Origin: Planctomycetota bacterium | Lineage (GTDB): Bacteria; Planctomycetota; Phycisphaerae; UBA1845; UTPLA1 | Direction: 5' to 3' | NCBI GenBank assembly: GCA_016235815.1 | Contig: JACRIM010000025.1 | Coordinates: 1 to 64,000, forward strand | Length of the DNA stretch: 64,000 nt | In this document: in pieces, positions 16,177-23,636 of the stretch | Layout of the letters: each line of letters begins with the position of its first letter | How positions within the stretch are numbered: position 1 is the first letter of the stretch | Program-made: the position numbers and the translations under genes | Notes under the pieces: generated by a model | Databases searched by the model: none | What the model was told of the DNA's origin: nothing | The model's input: the letters and a program-made list of their open reading frames with translations, nothing else

Positions 16177-17295
16177 CTACTTACCCGGCGCGTTCGCCGC
16201 AGGTTGCGCAGGGGCAATTTCCTTACGAACTTTTTGGATCAGCTCCTGGAGCATCTGGCCGCGGGCTTCGAGGATGTCGGGCGGCAATTCATCGGTGCGG
16301 ACGAGAAATTCCAGCGTGTAGCCGCCTTCAGAACTTGGCATGGTGATCTTGGCGGCGTAGGGGCTTGTACGCGGAGTCGCGGCCGTCGCGGCCTTGCCAG
16401 GGTCGGCAATGGCGGCGTCGGAGAGGGCCATGTGCACGCTGTCGGTGCGGATTTCGTATTTCAAACCTGTCTCGGCGCAAATGAGTTCAATCGCCTGACG
16501 GATGGAAACGGATTGCAGGAGCAGCGTATAGCTCTGTGCCGTGGACGTTGGCAGTTTCAACATCATGCCCGGCTCGAAGGTGACGAGCACATCGGCTTTT
16601 TCGCCCAACTCGTTGAGGATTTGAGACAAGGGCACGTTGGAGTATCGCACGCTGACGGGCCGGGCCAGCTTCACCGCAACTTGCGCTTCCATGCTGCGGA
16701 TGACGACATGATCTTCTTCGACGAACCAGACCCAGTTCAGCGCGGCGGTCGCCGTTTCGAGCATCTGGCTGATGGAACCGCGGCCGGACTGCTCAAGCTG
16801 CCGCTGCAGCATGGCCTTCGCATCCACCTTGCTGGTGATTCGGTATTGGATCTTTAAGTTGGCGAAGGTGTCGGTGGCGTAGTCCTTTTCCGTGAGTTGA
16901 TGGAGCAGTTTGACTTCATCCCACGTCGGGCGGCGACGGAGGCGCTTAAGCGGTTCGAGCGCGGACAGGACGATCTTGCCGTCGCGAGCATTGAATGTGA
17001 AGCCGAGCGAGTCGGTAATCTGGGTTAGTACAGAACGAAGCGAGGCGCTGGTGATGCTGAGATCGGAAAGGCGCGTCTGCTTACCCCACGGAAGGCAGTC
17101 AATGGCGTCGTCGTCGAGGACGATGTCCACGCCGGCCTGTTTGCCGAGGTCGGCCAGGACGCCCTCGATCTCCATTCCCTGGATGGAAAGGTTGGAGAGC
17201 TTGGCATCGAGTCGCGCGCCGATATCCGTGGATTGAGCCGAGGCGGGCGCGGCAGTGATGAGCAGGAGAATCAGGCCGGTGAGGATGCGATTCAT
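16177..17295 (-). CDS. exported protein with two STN-like (secretin/TonB short N-terminal) domains
   Basis: 372 residues from the ATG at 17293-17295, which has AAGGAG 6 nt upstream (a second ATG directly before it is also possible). A signal peptide (MNRILTGLILLLITAAPASA) is followed by an STN-like fold at about residues 35-100 ('MEIEGVLADLGKQAGVDIVLDDDA', 'SLRSVLTQITDSLGFTF') and a second one at about 215-300 ('VPLSQILNELGEKADVLVTFEP', 'SIRQAIELICAETGLKYEI'). No secretin or TonB-receptor barrel follows. It probably sits in the periplasm. The ECF sigma and anti-sigma genes lie directly upstream. Confidence 0.7.
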   Translation of the reverse strand: MNRILTGLILLLITAAPASAQSTDIGARLDAKLSNLSIQGMEIEGVLADLGKQAGVDIVLDDDAIDCLPWGKQTRLSDLSITSASLRSVLTQITDSLGFTFNARDGKIVLSALEPLKRLRRRPTWDEVKLLHQLTEKDYATDTFANLKIQYRITSKVDAKAMLQRQLEQSGRGSISQMLETATAALNWVWFVEEDHVVIRSMEAQVAVKLARPVSVRYSNVPLSQILNELGEKADVLVTFEPGMMLKLPTSTAQSYTLLLQSVSIRQAIELICAETGLKYEIRTDSVHMALSDAAIADPGKAATAATPRTSPYAAKITMPSSEGGYTLEFLVRTDELPPDILEARGQMLQELIQKVRKEIAPAQPAANAPGK

Positions 17296-17376
17296 CATCG
17301 TCTCCTTATGAGAGTCGTGGCCGCCGACGATAGGCCCGCGCCACACGATCACCTTAGAGGATCATGCCCGATTGGG

Positions 17377-18114
17377 CTATGGGATCATCGACGGATCGAT
17401 GGGCGGCTCGTTCGTTTCGGAACGGGGCGGGCCGACGGCGATTCCGGAGCCTTCCGAGGATGCATCCTCCGTGAGGGCGTTCGCGGGTTTTGATTCATCG
17501 ATGGTGACGGAGACCTTTCCGTCATCGTCGGGCGTCGCAAAGAGCACGCGCGACGACTTGCCATCCGTCGTAGTCGGAGACGTGCCGCGCGAGGCCCAGA
17601 CGGCCAGTGCAATGGCAGCAGCCGCGGCAAGCGGCACGCCGATTCGGAAGACCCAGCCGCGACTTCGGCGATTGGCATCCGGATCGGCGATCGTTCGGGC
17701 AGCGGCGCGGCGGGCGGCGAGTTGCGACTGCGCTTCGCGCTTGATGGACGCGGAAATCTTTGAGGACAGGGCGTCCCAATCAACGGGCGGCAGCGGGTTG
17801 GCCGCGTTCTGCAGCATGTCGTCGATGGCGCGATACTCGCTCACGAGTTGCCGCGGCAGTTCGGCTTCGGCGATTGCAGGCGTCGACGGGTCGATCAGGT
17901 GATCGACATGGGCCGAAGCGCGGGCCTCTGCATCATTGCGAACGGCGGCGGAAATCTTGCGGGCCGACGTGGACCAATCGACCGCGGCATCGAGATTGCG
18001 CCAACCGGCGAGGAGCCGAGCGAGCGTGCGGCACTGGGCCTGATCGAGGGCGTCCATGGGGGCGCCGTCGTTTTCAGCGAAGAGCCGTTCAAGATGTTCG
18101 CGGTTCGTGTTCAT
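17377..18114 (-). CDS. membrane-anchored anti-sigma-like protein
   Basis: 245 residues. A cytoplasmic helical N-terminal half (residues 1-150) with a repeated pattern ('DWSTSARKISAAVRNDAEA' and 'DWDALSSKISASIKREAQS') precedes one transmembrane segment (WVFRIGVPLAAAAAIALAVW, about 161-180) and a periplasmic tail. The gene starts 7 bp after the ECF sigma gene. The layout is that of an anti-sigma factor, but there is no clear zinc-binding HxxxCxxC motif, so the assignment rests on context and topology. Confidence 0.6.
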   Translation of the reverse strand: MNTNREHLERLFAENDGAPMDALDQAQCRTLARLLAGWRNLDAAVDWSTSARKISAAVRNDAEARASAHVDHLIDPSTPAIAEAELPRQLVSEYRAIDDMLQNAANPLPPVDWDALSSKISASIKREAQSQLAARRAAARTIADPDANRRSRGWVFRIGVPLAAAAAIALAVWASRGTSPTTTDGKSSRVLFATPDDDGKVSVTIDESKPANALTEDASSEGSGIAVGPPRSETNEPPIDPSMIP

Positions 18115-18121
18115 TCGTTCG

Positions 18122-18715
18122 TCATTCTTCCAGGTACTCGGCGAGGGTCTCCTTCAGGGTTTTTCGGGCCTGAAAGACGTTCCACTTCACCATTTCCACG
18201 CTGCACTGCATGATTTCGGCCACTTCTTTTTGTGGCAGGGCCTCCAGTGCGAAGAGGACCAGGGCCAGTCGCTGCTGTTCCGGCAGTGCGTGGATCGCGG
18301 CCGAAATAGCGTTTTGCGTTTCGGACGACTGCACCGGATCGTGCGGTTCGGTGCGAGCCTTTGTCGGATCGGCGATGCGATCTTCGTGGACGCCGGATTC
18401 ATCATCCTCATGCGTCGCGAGCGACAGATTCTTGTGCCGACCGCGGCGAAAGTTCAGCGACAGGTTGCTGACAATCCGAATCAGCCAGGCTCCGAATCGC
18501 ATCGGCTCTGACAGGGTGCCGAGGGATCGGTATGCCTTGAGGAACGCATCCTGCGTGACCTCCAAGGCGTCGTCCAGATTTCCGAGCAGGCGATACGCGA
18601 CCGCAACCGCGCGCCGCTGGTATTTCTCAATCAGACGGTCGAACGCGGCGGTGTCACCTGCGAGAGACCGGGCTACGGCCTCTGCGTCGAGCTGCTCGGC
18701 CTCAGTGTGTTCCAT
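18122..18715 (-). CDS. ECF-family RNA polymerase sigma factor
   Basis: 197 residues. Region 2 spans about residues 25-90 ('FDRLIEKYQRRAVAVAYRLLGNLDDALEVTQDAFLKAY', shown in part, and 'RFGAWLIRIVSNLSLNFRR'). Region 4 spans about 138-190, with the helix-turn-helix 'LPQKEVAEIMQCSVEMVKW'. A 40-residue acidic linker joins them. It should direct RNA polymerase to a small regulon and be held by the adjacent membrane protein. It is first in a probable four-gene operon: sigma, anti-sigma, STN protein, repeat lipoprotein. Confidence 0.88.
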   Translation of the reverse strand: MEHTEAEQLDAEAVARSLAGDTAAFDRLIEKYQRRAVAVAYRLLGNLDDALEVTQDAFLKAYRSLGTLSEPMRFGAWLIRIVSNLSLNFRRGRHKNLSLATHEDDESGVHEDRIADPTKARTEPHDPVQSSETQNAISAAIHALPEQQRLALVLFALEALPQKEVAEIMQCSVEMVKWNVFQARKTLKETLAEYLEE

Positions 18716-18953
18716 GTGCAGGCTTGCGCCGCGTTTTCGTCATAACCCTAGACAGCACAGGCGAATGCGGGTTAGCCGTTTGCGGGCCGAAAAATGGCGG
18801 TTTTTCTTGCCAATCGTGTTAAACTGCGTGCAGGGCATACTTTACGCGAGGGAGTATCGGACTGCAATTCCGGGGTTTTTTCGGGATGGCCCGATACGGC
18901 GTCAGAGTTCGGCGGAAACCGCCGGGTGTTCGGGGGTGGATTGGGAGTGATTC

Positions 18954-20087
18954 ATGGCAGGCAAATTGGACAGACTGACGCGGCGGCGGTTGCTTCAAGG
19001 CGGAGCGGTGCTGGCTGGCGGAGCGGCACTTGGCTCAGCGGGTCGGTTAGTTGGGCAGGACGGGTCGCTCATCGATGACTTCGGTGGGAAACAGGCTCCA
19101 TCGGGAAAGGCAGAACCGTCACGCCTTATCTCGAGGCCGGTTGTCATCTCCAGCGCGAATGGATTGAAAGCGATTGAGACGGCGATGCGGATGTTGAAGG
19201 AGGGCAAGGACCCTCTGGATTCCGTGATCGCGGCGGTGAATATCGTGGAGGATGACCCGAACGATCATTCGGTCGGGCTGGGCGGTCTGCCGAACGAGGA
19301 CGGGGTGGTGGAACTTGATGCATCCGTGATGCACGGGCCGACGCACAAAGCGGGCGCGGTGGCGTCGCTGCGGAATATCAAGAATCCTTCCTGCGTCGCG
19401 CGATTGGTGATGAAGCGGACGGATCATGTGTTGCTCGTCGGCGAAGGGGCACTGCGGTTTGCCCGGGCACATGGTTTCAAAGAGGAAAACCTGTTGACCG
19501 AGGATTCGCGAAAGAAGTGGCTAAAGTGGAAAGAGTCGCTGTCGAAGGATGATGACTGGCTGGAGGAGGAAGAGACGCCCAAGGGGGCGGGCGGCAAGGA
19601 GGCCGTGCCGTTCACGTGGGGGACGATTAATTGTCTCGGCATTAACGAGAAAGGCGACATCGGCGGCGTGACGACAACAAGCGGATTGTCGTGGAAGATT
19701 CCCGGGCGCGTGGGGGATTCACCGATCATCGGAGCGGGCCTCTATGTAGATAACGAAGTGGGCGCGGCCGGTTCGACGGGGCGGGGCGAGGCAAACCTCC
19801 AGAATTGCTCGTCGTTTTTGATTGTTGAATTGATGCGAACGGGGCTTAGCCCGGCGCAGGCCTGCATGGAAACGATGAGACGCATAGCACAGCACACGGA
19901 GAAACGATTGCGCGATGAGAAGGGTGTTCCGGACTACGAGTTGAGTCTCTACGCGATTTCGAAATACGGCGCGTTCGGCGGGGCGACGATGCGAGGGGGG
20001 GGAAAAATGGCGGTGATGGACAAAGACGGCGCACGACTGGTGGAGTTGCCTTCGCTTTATCCGGCGAAGGAGAAACGCGGCGCATAG
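18954..20087 (+). CDS. Tat-exported glycosylasparaginase / isoaspartyl peptidase (Ntn hydrolase)
   Basis: 377 residues. The N-terminus has a twin-arginine signal (TRRRLLQGGAVLAGGAALGSA). The mature part matches N4-(beta-N-acetylglucosaminyl)-L-asparaginase: 'NGLKAIETAMRMLKEGKDPLDS', 'NEDGVVELDASVMHG', then a hydrophilic linker and the self-cleavage site 'WGTINCLGI', whose Thr (about 224) would be the N-terminal nucleophile after autoproteolysis. 'PGRVGDSPIIGAGLYVDNEVG' and 'STGRGE' are the substrate-binding signatures. The family 'HDT' reads 'WGT' here. It would hydrolyse glycoasparagines or isoaspartyl dipeptides in the periplasm. Confidence 0.9.
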   Translation: MAGKLDRLTRRRLLQGGAVLAGGAALGSAGRLVGQDGSLIDDFGGKQAPSGKAEPSRLISRPVVISSANGLKAIETAMRMLKEGKDPLDSVIAAVNIVEDDPNDHSVGLGGLPNEDGVVELDASVMHGPTHKAGAVASLRNIKNPSCVARLVMKRTDHVLLVGEGALRFARAHGFKEENLLTEDSRKKWLKWKESLSKDDDWLEEEETPKGAGGKEAVPFTWGTINCLGINEKGDIGGVTTTSGLSWKIPGRVGDSPIIGAGLYVDNEVGAAGSTGRGEANLQNCSSFLIVELMRTGLSPAQACMETMRRIAQHTEKRLRDEKGVPDYELSLYAISKYGAFGGATMRGGGKMAVMDKDGARLVELPSLYPAKEKRGA

Positions 20088-20107
20088 CGTGCCGAATGTC
20101 GACGCAA

Positions 20108-20126
20108 CAGGCTGTTTCAGAGCCTG
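20108..20126 (+). terminator. short hairpin after the glycosylasparaginase gene
   Basis: CAGGCT-GTTTCAG-AGCCTG, 20 bp beyond the stop; a second small hairpin GCCCG/CGGGC follows at 20144-20159. Both lie between convergent genes and may end transcription from either side. Neither has a T-tract. Confidence 0.35.
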
Positions 20127-20173
20127 ATTGACACAGGTTGAAAGCCCGTACCACCGGGCATTGGAACCCAGTT

Positions 20174-21445
20174 CTAGCGAACCACCGTGTGTCCGCCGGC
20201 CGCGCCATCATCCACCACCGTGCCTCCGGATTGATCGTGCGGAACATGCACGAAAGCAGTTGCCTCGCTGGTGTTTCCGGATGAATCCGAAATCTCGAAT
20301 CGAATGCCATAGACGCGACCGTTCCCGTTGCCCTTTCGCTCGACTCGCACAGAGAATGTGTAATTGTCCGCAATGACAATGTCCCCGGTTGTGTCGCCAT
20401 CGCCGGTGCCGTTGTCCGGCTCATCGCTGTAGATGTCGAGAATGATCCCCACGTCGTTTGCATTCAAAACGCCTTCGCAAGCGTCCACCACCGACACAAG
20501 ATCGGCCAACGTAAACGTCTGCATCTGATGATTCGGCGGCCACAGTTCTCGGGGGGGATACACTTCCAAGACCGGCGGCGTTGTGTCCACGACCGTCACG
20601 GTCCTGGCAAGGGTCGGGCCGGCGTTGCTGCACGCATCGATTGCCGAATATATCAGGATATAGACACCCGGTGTGTGCAGATCCAACGCGCCCGTGACGG
20701 TCGGCTGGATCAGCACATCACAATCGTCGCTAATGGTCACGGCGGACTCCTGCCATGGAGTGCCGCATTCGACCGTAATTCCCGGGCTGCCGTTGAAAGC
20801 CATGATCGGAGGCGTCACGTCGCCGTTTGTGGTGTACGTTGACGATGTGCTTGCCGCATTTCCACACTCGTCCGTTGCTGTCCATGTGATTGTTGCGGTG
20901 CAATTAACCGGAGATCCGGATCGTTGCGTAGTAATCGTCGCGCCTCCGCAGATATCCGCCGCAGTGGCACTGGCAGCCCACGCCGTCAGCGACGCGGCCG
21001 TGCCGGGATCGCCGCATGTCACACTAATCGGCTGCTGCTCGCTCACGGTCGGGTCCGTGGTATCGATGATCGTAAATGTGGCTGATTCGCTCGCCGAATT
21101 GCCGCATTGATCCATCGCCGTCCACGTTACCAATACAGACCCCGCTGCACCACAGTCCGGGATGAAGCTCTGAAAGTTGTTGCTGATCGTCACTCCACCG
21201 CATCCACCGGAGAACGTCGCGCTGGCGAGCCATGCCGTTAAGGCTGCCTGGTTCCCACTTCCGTCGCACTCAACGGACAGGTTCGCCGCGGCGGTGACCG
21301 TCGGTTTGCTCGCACCATTGAGTTTCAGAAAATCCTGGCAACCGGCGATCGCCAGCAGGCCGATGAGGGCAACTCCACATCGGGCATTCAGTGAATGTGC
21401 GGCCGTCCAATTCTGAGTTCGAGTTTTCATCTGATTAACTTTCAT
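20174..21445 (-). CDS. surface lipoprotein with Ig/HYR-like repeats
   Basis: 423 residues from ATG 21443-21445 (MKVNQMKTRTQ; an AAGGA lies 9 nt upstream; the second Met, at 21430, is also possible). The signal ends in the lipobox IAGC. Three repeated beta-sandwich units follow, each with a 'VECDGSG/VTCGDPG/VECGTP' start, a cysteine pair and 'TWTAMDQCGN/TWTATDECGN/YSAIDACSN' near the end, a pattern seen in HYR-type repeats. The final domain (about residues 320-415; 'PPRELWPPNHQMQTFTLADL') is the 'WPPNHK'-type domain common in secreted planctomycete proteins. It is probably a structural or adhesive surface protein. Confidence 0.75.
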   Translation of the reverse strand: MKVNQMKTRTQNWTAAHSLNARCGVALIGLLAIAGCQDFLKLNGASKPTVTAAANLSVECDGSGNQAALTAWLASATFSGGCGGVTISNNFQSFIPDCGAAGSVLVTWTAMDQCGNSASESATFTIIDTTDPTVSEQQPISVTCGDPGTAASLTAWAASATAADICGGATITTQRSGSPVNCTATITWTATDECGNAASTSSTYTTNGDVTPPIMAFNGSPGITVECGTPWQESAVTISDDCDVLIQPTVTGALDLHTPGVYILIYSAIDACSNAGPTLARTVTVVDTTPPVLEVYPPRELWPPNHQMQTFTLADLVSVVDACEGVLNANDVGIILDIYSDEPDNGTGDGDTTGDIVIADNYTFSVRVERKGNGNGRVYGIRFEISDSSGNTSEATAFVHVPHDQSGGTVVDDGAAGGHTVVR

Positions 21446-21820
21446 GTGATTCGTTCCTTGTACGTACCGCGCCCAAACTGATCCGTGCGCCAATCTCGAT
21501 TCCAAAAAAAAACCGACGTGGTCAAACACCCGGAGGAGTTCAACCACGTCGGCTTACTCTGTGACGAGCCTCCCGCCATTGCGGGCTGCTCCTTATTAAG
21601 TCATCCGACGACTCTTGTCGCGAACGAGATTGTAGCGCACTCGTTGACATATCCCCATATTTTTCTTAGATGGGGTCCCCGTCACACAATCGCCATGTCC
21701 GTTGCTGAGGAGGGGACTAAACGGTGCCTAAATGACTGGTGCAGTCACTTTCTGCGAACCCGTGGGCGGTTCAAAGGGCACGATCAGTGCGCGAAATGAT
21801 GGTAATCGGCAGGAACTGAT
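21446..21820 (-). other. leader region between tRNA-Met and the HYR-like lipoprotein gene
   Basis: 375 bp without a known gene. On the minus strand it holds, in order: a CCCCAT/ATGGGG hairpin, a TACAAT box that could be a -10, an AATAAGGAG ribosome-binding sequence, and a 45-codon open frame (21579 down to 21442). The frame's TGA overlaps the downstream ATG as ATGA, and it runs straight through a strong intrinsic terminator (21504-21552). The set-up could be a leader peptide with attenuation, or simply the end of the tRNA transcript. Confidence 0.4.
21504..21552 (-). terminator. intrinsic terminator with long stem and UCCG tetraloop
   Basis: Read on the minus strand, an 18-nt arm (outer part CCGACGTGG, inner part TTGAACTCC) and its complement (GGTGTTTGA, CCACGTCGG) enclose a TCCG loop closed by C-G, i.e. 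a UNCG-type tetraloop. One internal T-T mismatch and two G-T pairs interrupt it. Nine T residues follow directly (21504-21512). This is the best intrinsic terminator in the window and lies about 60 bp upstream of the HYR-like lipoprotein start. Confidence 0.85.
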
Positions 21821-21893
21821 TAGCGGCGGCCGGACTTGAACCGGCGACCCAGGGCTTATGAATCCCTTGCTCTGCCAACTGAGCTACGCCGCT
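21821..21893 (-). tRNA. tRNA-Met (anticodon CAT)
   Basis: 73 nt forming a full cloverleaf: acceptor AGCGGCG/CGCCGCT, D-arm GCTC-AGTTGGCA-GAGC, anticodon arm with loop TTCATAA, 5-nt variable loop, T-arm GCCGG-TTCAAGT-CCGGC, discriminator A. The 31-39 position of the anticodon stem is an A-G mismatch. The 3' CCA is not encoded. The first acceptor pair is a normal A-T, so it is not the initiator type; an elongator Met or a lysidine-modified tRNA-Ile2 is possible. Confidence 0.93.
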
Positions 21894-22004
21894 GTTAGGG
21901 TCGCGGATTGTAGCATGGCGTCGCGCGACGTTGCAAATGGCGACCGTTGTATCGGTCCCTGGGTGCACTGTTACAGGTTGTTGTAGGGCTTCGCCGTCGA
22001 ATGC

Positions 22005-22010
22005 TATACT
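22005..22010 (+). promoter_or_regulatory. -10 box of a probable leaderless transcript
   Basis: TATACT lies 6 bp before the ATG at 22017, so transcription should start at or next to the A of the start codon. A TTGTAG 18 bp upstream (21981-21986) may be the -35. No Shine-Dalgarno precedes the gene. Confidence 0.5.
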
Positions 22011-22016
22011 TGGGAA

Positions 22017-22265
22017 ATGTCTGCTATCCAAACCATTCGCGACTTACTGGAACGCGACCCTTTCCAGTCGTTTCGTATTCTCACCTCGGCTGGCGAGTCA
22101 TTTGTCATTCGCGATCCGCATAGCGTAGCCATGATGAAGAGCCAGGTATTCATTGCGGCCCCCGGCTCTGATCGCTCAATTTATGTACCGTACCTCCACG
22201 TCGCCGCGATCGATACGCTAGGAAACGGCCACCGACGAAGCGGAACTCGCCGGAAGCGTCAGTAA
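22017..22265 (+). CDS. small conserved protein, PFxxFRI family
   Basis: 82 residues: an N-terminal helix (AIQTIRDLLERD), then 'PFQSFRILTSAGESFVIRDPHSVAMM' and a strand pattern ending 'IYVPYLHVAAIDTL'. It is related to the 76-residue protein at 36539-36769 (PFQPFRLHMANGRSLDVSHPDF...VASIETL). Its basic tail (RRSGTRRKRQ) is unique. I recognise the pattern as typical of short planctomycete proteins of unknown function but know no biochemical role. Confidence 0.7.
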   Translation: MSAIQTIRDLLERDPFQSFRILTSAGESFVIRDPHSVAMMKSQVFIAAPGSDRSIYVPYLHVAAIDTLGNGHRRSGTRRKRQ

Positions 22266-22339
22266 GTCGCCACTCCAACCGGACGTACGATTCGCCTAAT
22301 TCCCGCTCAAACATCACCCATCACACCCGCCCACCGCCT

Positions 22340-22367
22340 TTGACCCTGCCTGACCGGGCTTTATAAT
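22340..22367 (+). promoter_or_regulatory. sigma-70-type promoter for acyl-CoA dehydrogenase gene
   Basis: TTGACC (22340-22345), 16-bp spacer, TATAAT (22362-22367). Both hexamers are close to consensus. Transcription would start near 22374 and give an 80-nt leader to the acyl-CoA dehydrogenase at 22454. Confidence 0.65.
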
Positions 22368-22453
22368 GCCGGGCGTTGTGGGAACCTGCGATTCTTCGGT
22401 CCCTCCGCCGATGGGCCGTTGCCTCAACTGTTCAACATTGCGAGTGCGGCATT

Positions 22454-23605
22454 ATGGATTTCAATCTGCCCGAGGATCTCGTCGCCTTTCGTGACGTGGC
22501 GCGCAAATTCGCCAAAGAGCGAATTGCGCCAAACGCGCGCGTATGGGACGAGAAGAAATGGATCCCTGACAACATCATCCAGGAAATGGCTGACATCGGC
22601 CTTCTTGGAGCGACGATTCCCGAGGAATACGGAGGATCGGGTCAGGGCCTTCTGGCGATGACCGTCATCGTGGAGGAAATCGCGCGATGGTGCGGCGGAA
22701 CGGCCTTATTCATCGCGGCCCACGCCGGGCTTTGCACAACGCACATTCGCCTCGCTGCAAACGAAGAGCAGAAAAAGCAATGGCTGCCGAAACTGGCCAG
22801 CGGCGAGGTCATCGGCTCCTGGTGTTTGTCGGAGCCGGATTGCGGGACGGATGCCGAGGCGCTGACGACACGCGCCGAGCGCACGAAGAATGGGTGGGTG
22901 CTGAACGGGCGAAAATTCTGGATCACGAACGGCAAGCGCGCCGGCATCTTTGTCGTCACCGCGCGCACCAAGCCGGAGCGCGGAGCGCGGACGATTTCGG
23001 CATTTCTCGTCGAGGGCGACCGTAAGGGCCTGATCGTGGGCGAGCCGGAAGACAAGATGGGCATGCGGGCGAGCGACACGGTGCCGGTGAGTTTTGAAAA
23101 TTGTGAAATCCCCGAGGCGAACCTCTGCGGGGATTTGAATGCCGGCTATGTTGACGCACTCCGCGTGCTGGATCGCGGGCGATGCACGATTGGATCGCTC
23201 TCGGTTGGCCTGGCCCGCGGTTGTTTGGAGGAAGCCGTGTCCTACGCCAAGCAGCGACACTCTTTTGGCGTCCCGCTGTCATCGCACCAGGCGATACAGA
23301 TGAAACTGGCCGACATGGAGACGCAAGTGGAAGCGGCGCGATTGCTCGTCCGCCAGGCCGCCGCGTCGCATGACGCGGGTCGACCGGACAAGCAACTCAG
23401 CAGCATGGCGAAGCTCTTTGCATCGGAGATGGCCAGCCGCGTGGGCTGGGATTCGATTCAGATCCACGGCGGCGCGGGCTACGTGAAGGATGTCTGCGTG
23501 GAGCGGCTGCTGCGGGATAACAAGCTCTGTGAAATCGGAGAAGGATCAAGCGAAGTTCAGCGCATGCTGATCAGTCGTGCCGAGTTCTTGAAGCGAAGCG
23601 CCTAA
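22454..23605 (+). CDS. acyl-CoA dehydrogenase
   Basis: 383 residues from the ATG at 22454 (MDFNLPEDL), chosen because upstream residues do not fit the family. It has the complete fold: an N-terminal helical domain, 'WCLSEPDCGTDAEALTTRA' and 'WVLNGRKFWITNG' (FAD-binding middle domain), and a C-terminal bundle ending 'CEIGEGSSEVQRMLISR', which carries the catalytic Glu of the family 'YEGTSEIQR' motif. It oxidises an acyl-CoA to the 2-enoyl-CoA and passes electrons to ETF. A second paralogue starts 31 bp downstream. Chain-length or branched-chain specificity cannot be read from sequence by eye. Confidence 0.92.
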   Translation: MDFNLPEDLVAFRDVARKFAKERIAPNARVWDEKKWIPDNIIQEMADIGLLGATIPEEYGGSGQGLLAMTVIVEEIARWCGGTALFIAAHAGLCTTHIRLAANEEQKKQWLPKLASGEVIGSWCLSEPDCGTDAEALTTRAERTKNGWVLNGRKFWITNGKRAGIFVVTARTKPERGARTISAFLVEGDRKGLIVGEPEDKMGMRASDTVPVSFENCEIPEANLCGDLNAGYVDALRVLDRGRCTIGSLSVGLARGCLEEAVSYAKQRHSFGVPLSSHQAIQMKLADMETQVEAARLLVRQAAASHDAGRPDKQLSSMAKLFASEMASRVGWDSIQIHGGAGYVKDVCVERLLRDNKLCEIGEGSSEVQRMLISRAEFLKRSA

Positions 23606-23636
23606 CGAGAGATACGACCCCGTCGAGTGCAACATC

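Noticed and set aside
21504-21660. cyclic-di-GMP or other known riboswitch in the HYR-like lipoprotein leader
   Set aside because: The conserved core sequences of c-di-GMP-I/II, cobalamin, SAM and glycine riboswitches are not present; only the terminator and an open leader frame are supported.
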